The translations under genes were made by a program, and so were the position numbers. From Methylobacterium sp. Leaf123 (lineage in GTDB: Bacteria > Pseudomonadota > Alphaproteobacteria > Rhizobiales > Beijerinckiaceae): a stretch of 64,000 bases of DNA. The stretch is taken from the NCBI RefSeq assembly GCF_001423405.1, contig NZ_LMNS01000004.1, positions 148,057 through 212,056 of the forward strand. The letters run 5' to 3'. Shown piece after piece: positions 61,041 through 64,000 of the stretch (position 1 is its first letter; each line of letters starts with the position of its first letter). Under the pieces are notes generated by a model, which did not search any database, was not told the origin of the DNA, and worked only from the letters and a program-made list of their open reading frames with translations.

Positions 61041-62366
61041 ATGGCAACGGTTCGAAAACGAAAGCTCCCAAGCGGAAAGACCGTCTGGATGGCGGGATAC
61101 ACGGACGGAGGAGGGGCCCGACGCTTCAAGCAGTTCGCGACGCGGAAGGAGGCTGACGCCTATCTGCTGCAGGCCCGGTCACAGGTCGCGCAGGGGACGC
61201 ACACGCCCGACTCGGTCTCGCCCACAGTCGCCGACCGTTTCCAGAAGACGATCCTGTTCTGCGTCGACGAGGAGCACGCCGCGCGCATGCGCCAAGCGCT
61301 CGTTAACGAGAATGCCGATCTAGTGACCGCGAACCCACGCTACGTCATGCGCATCACCGGCAGCGATAAAGAGGGCCAGGATCAGCTCGGCAACTTCATC
61401 GACCCGGAATCGCCATACCCTGTGCTCGTCACGACCTCGCGGCTGCTCTCGACCGGCGTCGATGCCCAGACCTGTCGGCTGATCGTGCTCGACCGGGCGG
61501 TCGGCTCGATGACAGAGTTCAAGCAGATCGTCGGACGCGGTACCCGCGTCCACGAGGACAGCAAGAAGTTCTACTTCACGCTGATCGACTTCCGCGGCGC
61601 GACCAACCATTTCGCCGACCCGGACTTCGACGGCGACCCGGTGCAGATCTACGCGCCCGGCGAGGACGAGCCGATTACGCCACCCGACGGGTTCGCCGAG
61701 GACGAGCAGACCCCGTTCGAGCCGCCCGAGGGTGAGACTGTGATCGACCAGCCAGGGCCGCCGCAGCCGCCCGGCCTTCCGACCCGCAAAGTCTACATCG
61801 ACGGCGTCGGCGCCCGCATCGTCGCCGAGCGGGTCGAGTATCTCGACGAGGCCGGCCGGCTCGTTACCGAGTCGCTGCGCGACTTCACTAAGACGGCGCT
61901 GCGGAAGCGGTTCGCGAGCCTCGACGACTTCCTCAAGCGCTGGAAGTCGGCCGAGCGCAAGCAGGCGGTCGTCGAGGAACTCGCGGCCGAAGGCTTGGCG
62001 CTCGACGTGATCGCCGTGGAACTCGGCCAGAACGATCTCGATCCGTTCGATCTGATCTGTCACGTCGCCTTCGACCGCAAGCCGCTTACGCGCCGCGAGC
62101 GGGCCGAGACCGTCAGGAAGCGCGATGTCTTTACGCAATACGGCCCGCAGGCTCGCGCTGTGCTCGATGCGCTGCTCGACAAGTACCGCGACGAGGGCGT
62201 GCTCACCCTCGACGACACCAATGTGCTGAGAGTGGCGCCGTTCACCGCGATGGGCAGCGTCGTGCAACTCGTTAAGGCGTTCGGCGACAAGGCCGGCTTC
62301 GAGCAAGCCGCGCATGCGATGCAGGACGCCCTCTACCAAGATACCCTCTACCAGGAGACCGCCTGA
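61041..62366 (+). CDS. chimeric gene: integrase N-terminus fused to C-terminal half of HsdR
   Basis: 441 residues in one frame. Residues 1-62 or so (TVRKRKLPSGKTVWMAGYTD, RFKQFATRKEADAYLLQARS) are the arm-DNA-binding start of a tyrosine integrase. From about residue 68 it reads TILFCVDEEHAARMRQALVN, VLVTTSRLLSTGVDAQTCRL, GRGTRVHEDSKKFYFTLIDF and FADPDFDGDPVQIY, i.e. helicase domain 2 and the C-terminus of a type I restriction subunit. The nuclease and helicase domain 1 are missing. GGAGGA precedes the ATG. Join point about 61225-61245. Confidence 0.85.
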   Translation: MATVRKRKLPSGKTVWMAGYTDGGGARRFKQFATRKEADAYLLQARSQVAQGTHTPDSVSPTVADRFQKTILFCVDEEHAARMRQALVNENADLVTANPRYVMRITGSDKEGQDQLGNFIDPESPYPVLVTTSRLLSTGVDAQTCRLIVLDRAVGSMTEFKQIVGRGTRVHEDSKKFYFTLIDFRGATNHFADPDFDGDPVQIYAPGEDEPITPPDGFAEDEQTPFEPPEGETVIDQPGPPQPPGLPTRKVYIDGVGARIVAERVEYLDEAGRLVTESLRDFTKTALRKRFASLDDFLKRWKSAERKQAVVEELAAEGLALDVIAVELGQNDLDPFDLICHVAFDRKPLTRRERAETVRKRDVFTQYGPQARAVLDALLDKYRDEGVLTLDDTNVLRVAPFTAMGSVVQLVKAFGDKAGFEQAAHAMQDALYQDTLYQETA

Positions 62367-62369
62367 GAC

Positions 62370-63824
62370 ATGATCGTCCGCACCACCGTCAAGTCGATCC
62401 AGGACATCATGCGCCAGGACGTGGGCGTCGATGGCGATGCGCAGCGCATCAGCCAGCTCACGTGGCTGTTCTTCCTCAAGATCATCGACGACCAGGATCA
62501 GGAACTGGAGCTGACGAAGCCCGGCTACCGGTCGCCGATCCCGGACCGTTTCCAGTGGCGCAACTGGGCGGCGAATCCCGAGGGCATCACCGGGCAGGGG
62601 CTGCTCGACTTCGTCAACGACGCGCTGTTTCCGACCCTCAAGGGATTGCCGCTCACCGGGCTGCCGGGGGATCGCCGCCGCGTCGTGCGCGACGTGTTCG
62701 AGGACGCTTACAACTACATGAAGTCCGGCCAGCTGCTGCGGCAGGTGGTCAACAAGATCAACCTGATCGACTTCAACGACCTCGACGAGCGCCGGCACTT
62801 CGGCGAGTTCTACGAGCAGTTGCTCAACGACCTGCAATCGGCCGGCAATGCGGGCGAGTTCTACACGCCGCGCGCCGTCACCGCCTTCATGGTCGACCGC
62901 ATCGATCCCCGCCCCGGCGAGACCCTGTTCGATCCGGCCTGCGGCACCGGCGGGTTTTTGACCTGCGCGATCAAGCACATGGAGGGGGCTTACGTCCGCA
63001 CGCCCAAGCAGCGCGAGCGGATGCAGGGCGCCCTGCGGGCCGTGGAGAAGAAGCAGCTGCCGCACATGCTCTGCGTCACCAACATGCTGCTGCACGGCAT
63101 CGAGGATCCGAGCTTCGTGCGCCACGACAACACGCTGGCCCGGCCGCTGATTGCCTGGGGCAAGGCCGATCGGGTCGACATCGTTGTCACCAACCCGCCC
63201 TTCGGCGGCCGGGAAGAGGATGGCATCGAGAACAACTTCCCGACCTTCCGCACCAAGGAGACGGCTGACCTGTTCCTCGCGCTGATCGTGCGGCTCCTGA
63301 AGGACCAGGGGCGCGCCGCCGTGGTGCTGCCGGACGGCACCCTGTTCGGCGAGGGCATCAAGACCCGGCTGAAGGAACACCTGATGAAGGAATGCGACCT
63401 CCACACCATCGTCCGCCTTCCGAACTCGGTCTTCAAGCCCTACGCCTCGATCGGCACCAACCTCCTGTTCTTCGAGAAGGGGCGACCGACGAAGGAGACG
63501 TGGTTCTACGAGCACCGCGTGCCCGCGGGCCAGAAAGCCTATTCGATGACCAAGCCGATCCGGCTGGAGCATTTCCAGGGCTGCATCGACTGGTGGGGCG
63601 GGACCGCGCGCGAGGGGCGCGTGGAGACGGAGCAGGCGTGGCGCGTCCCGATCGAAGAGGTGAAGGCACGGGGCTACAACCTCGACTTCAAGAACCCTCA
63701 CGCGGCAGCCGACGACCACGGCGATCCGGAGGCGCTGCTCGCCAGCCTCGCCCGCGCCGAGGCCGAGGCGGCGGGCTACCGCGGCCAGTTGAAAGCCATC
63801 CTCGCCGAGGCGCTCGCCCGATGA
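62370..63824 (+). CDS. hsdM: type I restriction-modification DNA methyltransferase subunit
   Basis: 484 residues. An N-terminal helical HsdM domain (QRISQLTWLFFLKIIDDQDQ) precedes the N6-adenine methylase: SAM site FDPACGTGGFL and catalytic VVTNPPFGG. The GEFYTPRAVTAFMVDRIDPR motif between them is typical. It appears complete. It starts 3 bases after the chimeric hsdR stop and overlaps hsdS by 4 bases, the normal R-M-S order. Confidence 0.95.
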   Translation: MIVRTTVKSIQDIMRQDVGVDGDAQRISQLTWLFFLKIIDDQDQELELTKPGYRSPIPDRFQWRNWAANPEGITGQGLLDFVNDALFPTLKGLPLTGLPGDRRRVVRDVFEDAYNYMKSGQLLRQVVNKINLIDFNDLDERRHFGEFYEQLLNDLQSAGNAGEFYTPRAVTAFMVDRIDPRPGETLFDPACGTGGFLTCAIKHMEGAYVRTPKQRERMQGALRAVEKKQLPHMLCVTNMLLHGIEDPSFVRHDNTLARPLIAWGKADRVDIVVTNPPFGGREEDGIENNFPTFRTKETADLFLALIVRLLKDQGRAAVVLPDGTLFGEGIKTRLKEHLMKECDLHTIVRLPNSVFKPYASIGTNLLFFEKGRPTKETWFYEHRVPAGQKAYSMTKPIRLEHFQGCIDWWGGTAREGRVETEQAWRVPIEEVKARGYNLDFKNPHAAADDHGDPEALLASLARAEAEAAGYRGQLKAILAEALAR

Positions 63825-64000
63825 ACGCCGCCCGACTGTTGGCTCACTATGAGCAGGTCGCTGACGCGCCTGACGCAATCGCGCGCCTTCGCCGTTTCGT
63901 GCTCGATTTGTCGGTGCGCGGGAAACTCGTACCGCAAGCCTCAGACGACGAACCAGCGTCAGAACTGCTGAAACAGATCGCGAAGGAGAAAACTCGACTT
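63821..64000 (+). CDS. hsdS: type I restriction-modification specificity subunit, N-terminus (cut by window end)
   Basis: 60 residues seen: MNAARLLAHYEQVADAPDAI then RRFVLDLSVRGKLVPQASDD, the conserved HsdS opening in which a helix leads to LDLAVRGKLVPQ. It overlaps hsdM by ATGA. The target-recognition domains lie beyond the window. Confidence 0.9.
   Translation, partial: MNAARLLAHYEQVADAPDAIARLRRFVLDLSVRGKLVPQASDDEPASELLKQIAKEKTRL

Noticed and set aside
61320..63878. 852-residue minus-strand ORF across hsdR/hsdM
   Set aside because: It is exactly antisense to genes with clear family motifs; long open antisense frames are expected at this G+C content.

Overview
The window looks like an alphaproteobacterial chromosome, most likely Methylobacterium/Methylorubrum or a close relative (an inference from gene content, not a database result). 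Reasons: high G+C with strong G/C third-position bias; FliX and alphaproteobacterial FliM; an IalB-family protein; a DksA with a degenerate zinc site; a GCG/CRPN-type small secreted protein; and an apparent CtrA box upstream of fliL. Bases 1 to about 44,190 are core genome. Bases from about 44,190 to beyond 61,000 have the features of an integrated phage-derived element. The last 3 kb carry a damaged type I restriction-modification locus.

Layout. 1-9.5 kb: the 3' end of a UDP-glucose dehydrogenase gene, a VanZ-like protein, ilvA, a PilZ protein, slyX, dksA, and an MBOAT acyltransferase followed by an SGNH/AlgX-like partner for polysaccharide acylation. 9.5-20.4 kb: a flagellar block with fliX and flgI divergent, flgI-flgJ-like-flgN-like on the plus strand, flgF-flgG-flgA-flgH on the minus strand, and fliL-fliM-DUF6468-motE-like on the plus strand. 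I see sigma-54-type promoters (GG-N10-GC) before flgI and flgF, a weaker one before fliX, and a TTAA-N7-TTAA box before fliL, which matches the Caulobacter-style class II/class III hierarchy. 20.4-25.4 kb: a DUF433/DUF5615 toxin-antitoxin pair, glutathione peroxidase, IalB, MltB-like transglycosylase, quinone-reductase-like and GFA-like proteins. 25.5-34.3 kb: dctA facing dctB-dctD with a sigma-54 promoter and dyads between them, then two c-di-GMP enzymes. 34.5-44 kb: gatB, a cation efflux transporter, an FAD monooxygenase, the queA-nucleotidyltransferase-tgt operon and a second SGNH/AlgX-like gene, ending at tRNA-Lys(TTT).

Element. A tyrosine recombinase gene lies about 90 bp from the 3' end of tRNA-Lys, and the gap holds three GGTTTCCAA-type repeats one every two helical turns. 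From the recombinase to about 60.9 kb nearly every gene is on the minus strand, and most neighbours overlap by 1-20 bp, so it reads as one long coupled operon: DNA-binding proteins, a replication-initiator-like gene with internal iterons (a lambda-O-like origin candidate), MerR-like and terminase-small-like proteins, an S49 capsid protease, a frameshifted and shortened tape-measure gene, Ea-region-like accessory genes, a probable excisionase and the integrase. No large terminase, portal, major capsid or lysis gene is recognisable, so this is either a decayed prophage or a reduced satellite-like element.

Right edge. At 61,041 an ORF begins with the N-terminal arm-binding region of another integrase and continues in frame into the C-terminal half of a type I restriction subunit (HsdR). 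It is followed by an intact hsdM and the start of hsdS. The locus probably still methylates but cannot restrict.
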